DNA of 64,000 nt. Source: CBDCTM01 sp965222005. GTDB lineage: Bacteria > Bacteroidota > Bacteroidia > Chitinophagales > Saprospiraceae. A program made the translations under genes and the position numbers. Below, in pieces: positions 44,761 to 54,061 of the stretch. Below the pieces are notes generated by a model that was not told where the DNA came from, searched no databases, and saw only the letters and a program-made list of their open reading frames with translations. The stretch covers positions 3,348,001 to 3,412,000 of the forward strand of contig OZ244935.1 in assembly GCA_965222005.1 (NCBI GenBank). Direction: 5' to 3'. Position 1 is the first letter of the stretch; each line of letters starts with the position of its first letter.

Positions 44761-45873
44761 CTAAAATGTGCTTTTAACAATGATTTAACTCTGGTTTAAT
44801 TATCTCAAAATTCAGGTTCAACAGTGCCTTTAATTCTTTGTCGTAAATATCCAAGTTCTTGATAAATTCACTTATAGCAGCTACCAAGTCCTCAAATTTT
44901 TCATAGTACTTATTTTTGCAAACTCGTTGTTTTAAAAATTTCCAAAACCTTTCTATGATATTTAAATTTGGACTACTAACCGGTAAAAAATCTAGCTCAA
45001 TTCCTATTTCATTCGCATGGTCTTGAGTATCATATGCTAAATTGTATTTTGCGTTATCCAACATTAGGTACAACTTCTTTCTAGACCAGCGATAAGTCTT
45101 CTTTACCTCATTTAAGAAATGACAAATCAAATCGCTATCACAGCTTTCTTCTGTTAACCATATTGTAAAACGCCTTAATTGAACATCAACACTACCCAGT
45201 ATATTTATTCTCTTTCTTCCACTCGGTGACTTAATTATAATTGTATTGTCTTTTCCCTTTATTTGCCAGCACTTTTTCGGTTCAGTCCTATGTATAACAT
45301 GGGCGATATCAAAGAAAATCACTAACGATTCTCCTCCTTCGACCCTAGATTTGATCTCAGATACTACTTGTTTCTGAGCTACCTCACTTGGTGGCTTATT
45401 TGGTATTAATCTTGGCTTTTTAAAAGAAAAATTGAGTTTTTTTTACACCATCTTCCCAGCCAACTTGTCTCAACTTCATGATCATACGTCTCTTTTATCC
45501 AGCCTGCTAACTCTGCCATTGTACTCACCAATTCGTTCTGTACATGGTCCTTTATTTCTGACTTTATCTCTTCTAACGAGGATACTCTTCTTGAAAAATC
45601 AAACTTTGATAACCTTTCTAGTCCCTCTTCCAGATATAGCTTCACCCAACCTGTTATTGTATTAGTATTTACACCTAGTACTTTGGCTATCTGGATATTC
45701 TGAATACCTTCATGGCTCATCATTATGCATTGATAACGTTTTAATATTCTACCATCTCTCTCCTTTTTTATTCTCGATTTCAAAGATTTTTCTTCTGTTT
45801 TGCTTAATTTTGCTTGGTACATAATTGTTTTTTATCCGCAATATACGTACTCTTTGTTAGAATAGCAAATTAG
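44761..45873 (-). mobile_element. IS630-family element 2 (TA target)
   Basis: Ends CTAAAATGTGCTTTTAACAA and CTAATTTGCTATTCTAACAA (reverse complement), flanked by TA. Only 8 bp separate it from element 1. Confidence 0.92.
44774..45822 (-). CDS. IS630-family transposase, two frames joined by a -1 slippery site
   Basis: Frame one (45822-45406) holds the HTH (GIQNIQIAKVLGVNTNTITG) and a winged-helix region. Frame two (about 45440-44774) holds VIFFDIAHVIHRTEPKK (Asp), KLYLMLDNAKYNLAYD (Asp) and SSPNLNIIERFWKFLKQ (Glu). They meet at the heptamer A-AAA-AAC at about 45439-45446, a canonical -1 slippery sequence. A -1 shift reads KKKLNFSFKKPRLIPNKP into frame two. IS630 members often use such shifts, so this is probably a working gene of about 350 residues, not a pseudogene. 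Confidence 0.85.
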
Positions 45874-46083
45874 TATATAAGAGAATGGGGACGAATAAAT
45901 TCAAGAAAGAAGAAAAAGGAAATGAGAGGATTAGGCATCAAAAAAAGATGGTTTGCAATGTATAATGATACAATAATTTTATCAGGAAAATCAGAAAAAG
46001 AATTGAGAATGGAAATAAGAACTTTGATTGAAGATGCTAGGAAACGAGAAGGAATCTATTATTTTATGATGTAAAAAAAATAG

Positions 46084-46155
46084 CTGTAGCGAACAATGCG
46101 TATATGTACATGCCGCCTAATCGGCGGCACGTCACATACGCTGGACGTTCTCGCC
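46084..46155 (+). other. attC site, short type
   Basis: R'' GTAGCGAAC, arms AATGCGTATATGTACATGCC and CGTCACATACGC, loop CGCCTAATCGGCGG, R' ACGTTCTCGCC. Next cassette starts GTTCTCGCC. Confidence 0.93.
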
Positions 46156-46168
46156 AATTGATTTGTGA

Positions 46169-46541
46169 AGCTAACGAAAACAAAATCCTATCTTTAGATT
46201 GATGTATGTTCCTTGACAAGGCCGTTTTTTTAAGAGGTGCCAATGCTAATCGTGAAAATGAGAAGTAAGCCCGCCGCCAATTCTGGTTAGAAATGTGAAT
46301 GTAGTATTGAAATATCCTACTACAAGTTGATTTCACTGGAGGAGATTAAATTCTACCCCGATCAGTATAATTTTGAATCATAAGATAAATAGACATTTCC
46401 GTGGAACATACATCATTTGAATTGGCTTTTTATTAATATTTTATCTGGGTTATATGTATGTCATATAGGCTGGATGTTATTGTTCCTAGATCAAAAAACG
46501 GCAAAAATAGCTATTGATAATCAGTTAGTTATAAACGTTAG
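46169..46541 (+). mobile_element. IS110 relict: left end/bridge-RNA region joined to right end
   Basis: The left part aligns with the IS110 copy 1 left end (AGCTAACGAA, then GGCCGTTTTTTTAA, and ACCCCGATCAG.ATAATTTT). The right part aligns with its right end (AGCTATTGATAATCA ... ACGTTAGTCAG). The transposase is missing, giving a derivative of about 373 bp. It forms the leader of the T9SS gene, whose ATG is 40 bp downstream. Also present inverted at 28789-29161. Homology judged by eye. Confidence 0.6.
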
Positions 46542-46581
46542 TCAGTATCAAAAAATGAAACCAAGATCAAAAAACATTATT

Positions 46582-48687
46582 ATGAAAAGATATTTTAGTC
46601 GCTATTTAGTTCTGTATTTACTGCCATTTACCACATCTCCTATTTTCGCCCAAATAGATAGTGCTTATTTATTTTTAAATGAATTAATGGATAGATATAG
46701 TAATACTTTTGATGTATATACAGACAGAGATGCCGGAGGAAACCATTTTATTCCTTCAGCTCAGTTCCCTTTTCCTGTTTCAATGCTTGTAGATGACAAT
46801 TGGAAAGATAATCCTTATTCTGGATGCTCCTGTATTAGAATTCAACCATTATTAAATATTAATGTTGGTTGGACAAGTATGATGTGGGAGGAGCCCGAAG
46901 GATTTGTTTCAAATCCAACAAATTATAACGGATATAATTTAACAGGAGCAACAAAATTGAGTTTTTGGGCAAGGGCTGATGAACCAGGAATGGGATTTAA
47001 GGCTTTAATTGGATTTCAGGAAGATAGCGGTATGATAGAAGAAGTCATTCAAGGTGTTGACACGATTTGGAATTACTACGAAATTGATTTGTCTAATTAT
47101 GACTTGAGTAAAATTAATGGTGGATTCGGTGTAGCATTTGATTTAGCAATTAGTCCAATTTCTTGTACTCTTGGAGAATGTTATTTGTTCTTAGATGACA
47201 TTAGATATCATTTTGAATGTCCAAATCAATTAAGATTCATAAAAAGTTATATAGAAAATTGCACGGGTCATGATAAGTTTTGGGCAAAAAACCAAGCTTA
47301 TACATATGACAATGTTTTAGCCATGCTGGCATATTTGGCAAAATGTGAAGAACCAGATAATGTGAGAAGAGCAAGCATTATTGGTGATAGTTTTAAATAT
47401 GCTCAAGAAAATGATAGGTTCTTTTCTGATGGTAGACTAAGAAATTCATACGCTACAGGAGCAATGTTTACGCCTAATAACATTTCTGTAAAATTACCTG
47501 GCCATTACGATGATGATACACAAACTTGGTTCGAAGATTCATATCAGGTAGGAACATTTACAGGTGAAATGGCTTGGGTTTTAATAGCTTGGCTAACTTT
47601 TGATGAATTAACCTTAGAAGAAAGGTATTTACAGTCTTCAATAAACTTGGCAAATTGGATACATGAAAATTGTTATGACTCCACAGGAATCCCCGGTTAT
47701 CTTGGTGGTTATTTAGGACCTGACAACCTCCAAATTAAGCAATACTGGAAATCAACAGAACATAATATTGACGTATATGTTGCTTTTGAAAAACTGTTTC
47801 AAGCAACCGATGATAGCATTTGGCATGATAGATCAACAATTGCTTTAAATTTTGTTCATGAAATGTGGAATCCTGTCTTAGAACATTTTTGGAGTGGAAC
47901 AGAAGATAGTATTTTGATCAATACATTTTCACCATTGGATGCTCAGCCGTGGTATTTATTAGCTACAAAAGACACAACAAATTTTATTAATTGCTTGAAA
48001 TGGGCGCAAGACAGTTGTGGTGTTGATACTTTAGGATATCAAGGATTTAGTTTTAGTAGTAGCTTTACTGATGGTATATGGTGGGAGGGTACGGCTCAAA
48101 TGAGTTGTGCGTATTTGTTGATTGATAGCTTATTACAGTATGATACCTATCACTCAGGAATTGAAGTGTGGCAAAACACTGCAATTAACGGAGACAAAAA
48201 GGGAATTGTTGCTACACTGCCAGATAGTATTTGGACTGGGCTTACAAGAGATTGGGGAGACTGGAACTATTACAATCGCTTACATCTAGGAGCTACCTCT
48301 TGGTATATTTTCTCATCTATAATTGACAATTACAATCCATACTGGTTACAAGGTAGTTGTGAATATGTTGCTCCGATTGATACTTGTGAATTCATTTCTA
48401 CTACAAGTATTAATACACTGAATAACAATTTAGGCATCCACATTTATCCTAACCCATTCAATGAAATAATTCATCTAGATTTTTCAAAACTAAAGAACGT
48501 GAATAATATTGAGTTGTCAATTTTTGACCAAATTGGAAGGACTATTTTAGAACAAAGAATACAAATTCAATATGGTGGTTCTGAAATTTTGATTTCAACT
48601 AATTCATGGACTAGTGGATTTTACTTTATTTATGCTAAAACAGAAAAGGATAAAATGCTAACTCACAAATTAGTAAAAATAAGATAA
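46582..48687 (+). CDS. T9SS-exported glycosidase-like protein, cassette gene
   Basis: 701 residues from the ATG at 46582, which gives a clean signal peptide (MKRYFSRYLVLYLLPFTTSP, cleavage near IFA-Q); the longer ORF from 46417 starts in IS110 relict sequence. Residues about 40-200 form a carbohydrate-binding-like jelly roll (TKLSFWARADEPGMGFKALI). The middle has repeated helical hairpins with FTGEMAWVLIAWL, YWKSTEHNIDVYVAFEKLFQ and LDAQPWYLLA, typical of (alpha/alpha)6-barrel glycoside hydrolase-like proteins. The last 80 residues are a T9SS type A sorting domain (IHIYPNPFNEIIHLD ... ISTNSWTSGFYFIYA). It is a single-gene cassette with matching start and R''. Substrate unknown. An inverted truncated copy is at 28309-28748. 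Confidence 0.8.
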   Translation: MKRYFSRYLVLYLLPFTTSPIFAQIDSAYLFLNELMDRYSNTFDVYTDRDAGGNHFIPSAQFPFPVSMLVDDNWKDNPYSGCSCIRIQPLLNINVGWTSMMWEEPEGFVSNPTNYNGYNLTGATKLSFWARADEPGMGFKALIGFQEDSGMIEEVIQGVDTIWNYYEIDLSNYDLSKINGGFGVAFDLAISPISCTLGECYLFLDDIRYHFECPNQLRFIKSYIENCTGHDKFWAKNQAYTYDNVLAMLAYLAKCEEPDNVRRASIIGDSFKYAQENDRFFSDGRLRNSYATGAMFTPNNISVKLPGHYDDDTQTWFEDSYQVGTFTGEMAWVLIAWLTFDELTLEERYLQSSINLANWIHENCYDSTGIPGYLGGYLGPDNLQIKQYWKSTEHNIDVYVAFEKLFQATDDSIWHDRSTIALNFVHEMWNPVLEHFWSGTEDSILINTFSPLDAQPWYLLATKDTTNFINCLKWAQDSCGVDTLGYQGFSFSSSFTDGIWWEGTAQMSCAYLLIDSLLQYDTYHSGIEVWQNTAINGDKKGIVATLPDSIWTGLTRDWGDWNYYNRLHLGATSWYIFSSIIDNYNPYWLQGSCEYVAPIDTCEFISTTSINTLNNNLGIHIYPNPFNEIIHLDFSKLKNVNNIELSIFDQIGRTILEQRIQIQYGGSEILISTNSWTSGFYFIYAKTEKDKMLTHKLVKIR

Positions 48688-48693
48688 GAAAGA

Positions 48694-48766
48694 CTAGCGA
48701 GAACAATGCGTACCTGTCAATGGCTTCCATTCGTCAGCCACTGCAGGTACGCTGACCGTTGGCTGC
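48694..48766 (+). other. attC site, short type
   Basis: R'' AGCGAGAAC (complements the cassette start GTTCTCGCC at 46147), arms AATGCGTACCTG and CAGGTACGCTG, R' ACCGTTGGCTGC. Confidence 0.94.
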
Positions 48767-49178
48767 AATGGTTGGGCCGACCCGCTTTTTTTGAATTGGA
48801 TGGCATGAACATCTGTACCAAAAAGGTAATTGAAAGAGAATCTTTGATAGTAAATTCTGATTGAGAATTTATCCTGAATTGAAACTAGAATTGATAGTTG
48901 TGAAAATTTGAAGTTGGAAAAATTATGATAAACTACTAATTTTCAATTGATTACGCATAATTTTAATCACAATTGATGGATTACAGGTAATTGTACTGAC
49001 TTCAATTCGTCATCAAGAAAATTTTGAATTTCATCAGCCGTTAAATTTTGATTGACAATTTTTGAGATTAGTTTTCTAATTTGGTAAATTGACTGTTGAA
49101 AAGGACTTTGAGATTAGAGAAGTTGAGTAGCAGCCAAAACACTGTAATGGAAACTTTGGCCAACGCGCAGAAGAGAAT
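48767..49178 (+). other. Family A non-coding integron cassette
   Basis: It starts GTTGGCTGCAATGGTTGGG, then GACCCGCTTTTTTTG, GATGGCATGAACATCTG and TACCAAAAAGGTAATTG. It is repeated at 52575-53041 with a deletion difference of about 50 bp, in part at 25704-25768, and inverted near 2974-1608. I see no ORF conserved among the copies. Confidence 0.7.
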
Positions 49179-49306
49179 GCAGCCAACACTGGCTATGCGA
49201 CCATGTGGTTAAATTTTCTTCGAAAATTTACCCTTATCGAAAAACTACACCTCTGTTCCTTTCAGCATCCTGACACCACACGGCGCATAGCCGCGCCGTT
49301 GGGCGC
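49179..49306 (+). other. attC site, long type
   Basis: R'' GCAGCCAAC, arms CTGGCTATGCG and CGCATAGCCG, inner CCATGTGGT / ACCACACGG, R' GCCGTTGGGCGC. Confidence 0.93.
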
Positions 49307-49856
49307 TATGGAATTCCCGACCCGCGACTGGAAAGTAACACCATGAAAAAAATGGTGAAATTGAAGAATCTTGGCTCCCAAATTGTTAAATAGAGACTCT
49401 CCTACCCGCTTTGTAAATTTTAGATAAGTACCTGTAAAATCTAGCTGACGGCCTCTTTGATTGTGATTGAGATTCTTGACTGTGATTTGTAATCGACAAT
49501 TGAATTGGTTAACAAAAAATTCTATTTCAAGATTGGACTCTGATTGATAATAAATTTGACAATTGGAAATACGGTTGAAAAATTGATGATGAACAGCGAT
49601 AATTCATCTTTATAAATTGCTGATTATCAGATAATTACAAGATTGTCGGCCTAGCCGGACTAATTGTTAATCAAGAAACGGAAGCTCAGCGATTGGTAAA
49701 TTATTTTGATGAAGCCTGGGAATGTTGATGAATTAAAATCCACACAGTTGACTGAAAATTGTTATATTTATGAAGATAAAAGGACTGAGCTGGATTGATG
49801 AATTTGGTAAATTTGAACATTGTAGTTCCTTTGAAAAATTTGTAAAAGGAAGGAAC
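49307..49856 (+). other. Family B non-coding integron cassette
   Basis: Starts GTTGGGCGCTATGGAATTCCC; has CTACCCGCTTTGTAAATTTT and GCTGACGGCCTCTTTGATTG; ends GGAAGGAACAGCGCCCAAC. Diverged copy of the inverted cassette at 35557-36204. No convincing ORF on either strand. Confidence 0.68.
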
Positions 49857-49988
49857 AGCGCCCAACAAAGCGTAAAGCGTCCATGCGGCTACTTGGAAGA
49901 CGAAATGCTTTTTGGCTGATAAAGAATTTTGTAGTTCCTTTCAGCACTTTGTAAACCGCACGGCGTTTACGCAGACCGTTGGGTAGCC
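49857..49988 (+). other. attC site, long type
   Basis: R'' GCGCCCAAC, arms AAAGCGTAAAGCG and CGGCGTTTACGC, R' ACCGTTGGGTAGC. About 132 bp. Confidence 0.93.
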
Positions 49989-50568
49989 ATAGAAAATCAA
50001 ACCCACAGCTTTCCTATTTTTCAAACAGCATCGTAGCAAATTCAATACCTGGAAAAGGAAAACAACATCCTGAAAGGCTTACCAACCCGCTTTGAAATTG
50101 ATACAATCATCCCTCTTCGATTGGCAGGACTACGGCCTTTTGAATTTTGTAATTGAATACTTTGACAAAGAATCACAACAATTCACAAAGAGCTTTTGAA
50201 AGTAATTGAAATCCTAAAACTAATTGAGACAAGTAGATTGTAAAAATTACAAACTCCGCAACATCTGCAATAAAGTTTAATAACTTAAAATTATTGCAAT
50301 TCATAAATTATTGAAAATCATAGAGTTAAATAATGAATTCGGCCTAATCCAGCTAATTGTTAATCAACAATCGGTAAGCTCAACTCCGAAAAGGTATTGA
50401 AGCAGCATGAAAAATAGTACGCCCACAGCAGTAGAATTGTAGAAGAAAAATAACATTCAAAATACACATCTCGACAAAATTTCATATATTGGTTCCTCAA
50501 CAGTTTGGACTAATATGGCTCCGAAATTACCTGAAAGGAAAACCGGCGCTGAGGCGCCGGAAAAATAC
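49989..50568 (+). other. Family C non-coding integron cassette, diverged
   Basis: Starts GTTGGGTAGCCATAGAAAAT; shares CTATTTTTCAAACAGCATCG and GGAAAAGGAAA.CAACATCCTG with 18544-19043. It ends with the hairpin CCGGCGC-TGAG-GCGCCGG (50543-50560) and the attC. No ORF recognised. Confidence 0.68.
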
Positions 50569-50700
50569 GGCTACCAACAAAGCGTAAAACGTCCATGCGG
50601 CTTTCTTTGAGGTCGAAATGTTGGTTACTTGGTAAAAATTTTTGCAGTTCCTTTCAGCACTTTGAAAACCGCACGGCGTTTACGCAGGCCGTTACCTACC
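50569..50700 (+). other. attC site, long type
   Basis: R'' GGCTACCAAC (complements start GTTGGGTAGCC), arms AAAGCGTAAAACG and CGGCGTTTACGC, R' GCCGTTACCTACC. Confidence 0.93.
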
Positions 50701-51044
50701 ATAGAATTTTAAGGCCATCCCTCGATTCTAAATTAGTCCCAAATTACGCCTGGAAAAATTGAATGAATTCGTCAAGATACAGCATCCAAAGTGATCGCCC
50801 TGCCCGCTTAAAAAATTTCTTCGATAAGCTTTTTACAAACCAAAAACCAGGGCCTCGGATCAACAATAATTAAAAGCAATAATCACGGGAAATTATTCTT
50901 CACACAATAAGTCTTTGATCGGCACTGAGTCAGCCAAATTGTTAAATCTTCCAGCGAAAGCTATGAGTCCATAAATTAGACCCAAATTCTCCTCTGAGGC
51001 CCAACTACAAATTGACAGTCAAATTCACGGATTAAGGAAAAATG

Positions 51045-52315
51045 CTGAATGTAACGTTTTGCGTTGATAAATAAAAAAAGCCACTGAAAATGCTTATGTT
51101 TTAAGTGTAACTAATAAAACGAAACAAAATCAATGGCACTTAAAGATAAGCAAAATCGGACAATAGTACTGCCCATAAGTGAGGCAGAATATGATATTTT
51201 TTTGACGAATAATACAATAGCACATGAAATGATCCAATCTTTGTACGATCAACATCCAGAACTTTTCCCTTTACAAATGGCAAATGGATATTGTTTAAAT
51301 GGTCGTGATCGGATGTCCAAGAAGATGGATATTCAGCTACGGAAGATAGAGATATCGGGTATCAATTATCGAATACGACCAAGTTTTATTTTACCTTACT
51401 TCAGGGGTAAAACCGATGAAGTTTCCGGTCCTTTATTCTTATTGAAATTTGGGGTTCCATTTTGGGCACTGGCATTTGTGTTTGGCAAAAACGCCATGTG
51501 GTGGTATCGACTATATTATTGCTTACATCAATACAGCATCGTTGGCACTACAATAAAAAATCCGGAGCTTTTACCTAAGGATTTATTAGCAGACGAACAC
51601 CATGTTAAAGTCGGTGGTCAACGTGCTTATATCGCAACCACCATTGGTCAAAACTGCTTTTTGGGAATGGCAGCCTGTGCCCATGCTGATACAGAATCGC
51701 TACAGATTGGGTATCAGGATTTTAAAACCGAAGCACTGGATTTATCCCCTGATTATCAGCCACATACCCTTAATACAGATGGATGGTGGGCCACTCAAAA
51801 TGCCTGGAAAAATTTATTTGTCAAAGTCGTAATTATTGAGTGCTTCCTTCATGCTTTTTTAAAAGTTCGCGACAGAGCTGATTCTAAAAGGCAACTTGCA
51901 CAACAAATCAGAAGGCTTAGAGAATGGACAATGGCTAATTTAACGGATTGCCCTATGAAAAATAACATCCTCAAACTTTGCCAGAAAAAAAACAGATGGT
52001 TAGTCCATTTAGATTTTCCAACTGCCCACAAAACCTCCAATATGCTGGACAGATTAATGAGGTCAATGAATCGACATGCTTTTAATTCACAGATGTTTCA
52101 TGCTTCTGTTGAAAGTACGTCAAACAACTTTCGAGCTTTTGCTCTTTTATATAATTTTGTTCCGTCTTGTCCCAGTGCATGGGATGACAGCCAAGTTCTT
52201 AAAAGTCCGGCTGCCAGACTAAATGGTTTTGTTTATCACAAAAACTGGATGCATAATTTACTCATTTCCGCTTCTCGTGGTGGTTTTAGGAATCAATGCA
52301 ATCCGTTATAATCAG
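51045..52315 (+). mobile_element. Unclassified IS with 8-bp target duplication
   Basis: Ends CTGAATGTAACGTTTTGC and CTGATTATAACGGATTGC (reverse complement), flanked by GAAAAATG on both sides. 1271 bp, one gene. A 250-bp left fragment of a sister copy is at 8500-8749. Confidence 0.93.
51133..52311 (+). CDS. Putative DDE transposase, family not recognised
   Basis: 392 residues. Candidate catalytic positions: DLLADEHHVKVGGQRAYIAT (Asp/Glu), HTLNTDGWWATQNAWKNLF (Asp) and the C-terminal HASVESTSNNFRAFALLYNF (Glu). A helical insert rich in Arg and Lys (VRDRADSKRQLAQQIRRLRE) lies between the last two. The first 50 residues are duplicated in the truncated copy at 8588. The element structure (terminal repeats and 8-bp duplication) proves mobility even though the family is not clear to me. 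Confidence 0.75.
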   Translation: MALKDKQNRTIVLPISEAEYDIFLTNNTIAHEMIQSLYDQHPELFPLQMANGYCLNGRDRMSKKMDIQLRKIEISGINYRIRPSFILPYFRGKTDEVSGPLFLLKFGVPFWALAFVFGKNAMWWYRLYYCLHQYSIVGTTIKNPELLPKDLLADEHHVKVGGQRAYIATTIGQNCFLGMAACAHADTESLQIGYQDFKTEALDLSPDYQPHTLNTDGWWATQNAWKNLFVKVVIIECFLHAFLKVRDRADSKRQLAQQIRRLREWTMANLTDCPMKNNILKLCQKKNRWLVHLDFPTAHKTSNMLDRLMRSMNRHAFNSQMFHASVESTSNNFRAFALLYNFVPSCPSAWDDSQVLKSPAARLNGFVYHKNWMHNLLISASRGGFRNQCNPL

Positions 52316-52444
52316 GAAAAATGTTATATATTTATACCACCACCTAAAGAACTCTTTTGTTCCAGTGGTGAATACGATAAATAAAGGACTCAACAGTTCC
52401 TTTCAAACTATCCTCAGAAACGGCGCTGTGCGCGCCGAAATACG

Positions 52445-52574
52445 GGTAGGTAACAAAGCGTAAAGCGTCCATGCGGCTACTTGGAAGATGAAATGCCTTT
52501 TGGTTGATAAAGAATTTTGTAGTTCCTTTCAGCACTTTGTAAACCGCACGGCGTTTACGCAGACCGTTGGCTGC
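52445..52574 (+). other. attC site, long type
   Basis: R'' GTAGGTAAC (complements the cassette start GTTACCTAC), arms AAAGCGTAAAGCG and CGGCGTTTACGC, R' ACCGTTGGCTGC. Confidence 0.94.
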
Positions 52575-53041
52575 AATGGATCGGCCGACCCGCTTTTTTT
52601 GAATTGGATGGCATGAACATCTGTACCAAAAAGGTAATTGAAAGAGAATCTTTGATAGTAAATTCTGATTGATAATTTATCCTGAATTGAAACTAGTATT
52701 GATAATTACAAAAAATTGAGATTGAACAAAATTTACCGTAAATCATTAATTTTCAATTGATTACGCATAATTTTAATCACAATTGATGGATTACAGGTAA
52801 TTGTACTGGCTTCAATTCGTCAGCAAGAAAATTTTGAATTTCATCAGCAGTTAAATTTTAATTGACAATTTTTGGGATTAGATTTCTAATTTGGTAAATT
52901 GACTGTTGAAAATTGTAGCTTAAATTTGTATCTAAAATTAGTATCATTGAAAATTTTGTTGAAAAGGACTCTGAGATTAGAGAAATTGAGTAGCAGCCAA
53001 AACACTGTAATGGAAACTTTGGCCAACGCGCAGAAGAGAAT
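52575..53041 (+). other. Family A non-coding integron cassette
   Basis: Starts GTTGGCTGCAATGGATCGG; same family as 48767-49178, with about 50 bp present here near 52920-52975 that the other copy lacks. No conserved ORF. Confidence 0.7.
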
Positions 53042-53170
53042 GCAGCCAACACTGGCTATGCGACCATGTGGTTAAATTTTCGAAGAAAATTTAACCTTAT
53101 CGAAAAACTACATCTTTGTTCCTTTCAACATCCTGACACCACACGGCGCATAGCCGGGCCGTTGTAGGCT
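53042..53170 (+). other. attC site, long type
   Basis: R'' GCAGCCAAC, arms CTGGCTATGCG and CGCATAGCCG, R' GCCGTTGTAGGC. Confidence 0.93.
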
Positions 53171-53205
53171 ATGAAGGAAAAAAATCTGAGTCCAAATACA
53201 AAATA

Positions 53206-53622
53206 ATGAAAAATACAACCCTCTTCATATTGAGAAAATACACTCTAGTTAGTCTTATCTTTTTTTTACTAACCAGTTGTGGTAAAGAATATAATACAGA
53301 ATTTTTAATAAACAATGAATCTCAAAGAACTGTTTCCATTTTTTTATTACGATCAGGAAAAACTAAAATTGATACAAATATCATCAATTCAAAAAAGAAG
53401 TTAATAATTTTGGTTAAAACTGGAGATGATAAAACGACAAGTGATTATATGAATGGATTGGAAAAAGTACCTGTTGACTCATTAAAAGTAACAGATCTTA
53501 ATGGAAAAGGAATGGTCTGTGATGAACAACAATTAAATTGTTGGCAAAAATTTATTCCTGATAAAAAAGATGGTTTTGGTAGTTTTATACTAAGGATTCG
53601 AGAAGATAGCTTTGAACAATAA
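53206..53622 (+). CDS. Small lipoprotein, first of two paralogues in one cassette
   Basis: 138 residues. Signal MKNTTLFILRKYTLVSLIFF with lipobox LLTSC. The mature part is beta-rich: EFLINNESQRTVSIFLL, then GLEKVPVDSLKVTDLNGKGM. It resembles the next gene product in layout (both: N-terminal strand pair, then V/I-P-x-D-S/T-L, then a Trp-containing tail). The stop is 10 bp before the second gene's ATG. No family recognised; probably outer-membrane attached. Confidence 0.7.
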   Translation: MKNTTLFILRKYTLVSLIFFLLTSCGKEYNTEFLINNESQRTVSIFLLRSGKTKIDTNIINSKKKLIILVKTGDDKTTSDYMNGLEKVPVDSLKVTDLNGKGMVCDEQQLNCWQKFIPDKKDGFGSFILRIREDSFEQ

Positions 53623-53632
53623 ATTAGGAAAC

Positions 53633-54025
53633 ATGAAGATCACTAGGTATTTGATTATATTATCTTGGATTTTGGCAACATTATGCTGTGATCCCGTTTA
53701 TGATGTAAACTATACAATTGAAAATAATACTGACAGCAACATTGAAATTATAACTTCACATATTTTCACCTCAATATCTGATACTAATACTATTAGTAGT
53801 GAAACCTCTTTAATTATATTCCATGATTTTGGGATAGGTTCGTCGACAGAAGATTTTATTGAGGATGTGACCTCAATACCCTTTGATACTTTAATAATAA
53901 GTAAAAATGGCGTTCTTTATAACAAGAACTCCTTAAGCATTACAAATTGGAATAAAAACAATCCAGGTAATAATAGTGTAGAAGGAAATATTTTATTAAA
54001 AATTCAAGACAGTGATTTTCAATAA
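53633..54025 (+). CDS. Small lipoprotein, second paralogue of the cassette
   Basis: 130 residues from the ATG at 53633 (MKITRYLIILSWILATLCC, lipobox ATLC); an upstream TTG-start ORF overlaps the first gene. The mature part NYTIENNTDSNIEIITSHIF, then SIPFDTLIISKNGVLYNK, parallels the first protein. The pair arose by duplication, and the proteins may act together. The attC follows after 36 bp and its R'' (CAGCCTACAAC) matches the cassette start at 53161. Confidence 0.7.
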   Translation: MKITRYLIILSWILATLCCDPVYDVNYTIENNTDSNIEIITSHIFTSISDTNTISSETSLIIFHDFGIGSSTEDFIEDVTSIPFDTLIISKNGVLYNKNSLSITNWNKNNPGNNSVEGNILLKIQDSDFQ

Positions 54026-54061
54026 ATGAGTACAAATAATCTGACCTGAATTAAAAATGTA

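Larger units (their letters stand above)
42936..46074 (+). pseudogene. Unknown cassette protein (about 295 aa) interrupted by two IS630 elements
   Basis: The N-terminal part (42936-43617) begins MGLNEEEYYKYLEIHPKLIY and ends HPELEPIY. The C-terminal part (45876-46074) reads REWGRINSRKKKKEMRGLGI and ends REGIYYFMM. They are separated by two IS630 elements placed side by side in a TATATA tract. Joining at the TA duplications gives one frame if a single TA unit of the tract is discounted. The cassette start at 42898 (GTTCGCTAC) complements the R'' at 46084 (GTAGCGAAC), showing both parts are in one cassette. The C-terminus resembles WGR-type domains weakly. Function unknown. Confidence 0.7.
50701..52444 (+). 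other. Family D non-coding integron cassette, interrupted by an IS
   Basis: Starts GTTACCTACCATAGAATTTT, matches 56579-57052, and is interrupted at GAAAAATG (51037-51044 and 52316-52323) by an unclassified IS. The 3' part has the hairpin CGGCGC-TGTGC-GCGCCG at 52421-52437 just before the attC. Confidence 0.75.

Noticed and set aside
46417..46581. N-terminal extension of the T9SS protein
   Set aside because: It is translated from IS110 relict DNA and would place 55 residues before a clean signal peptide starting at 46582.
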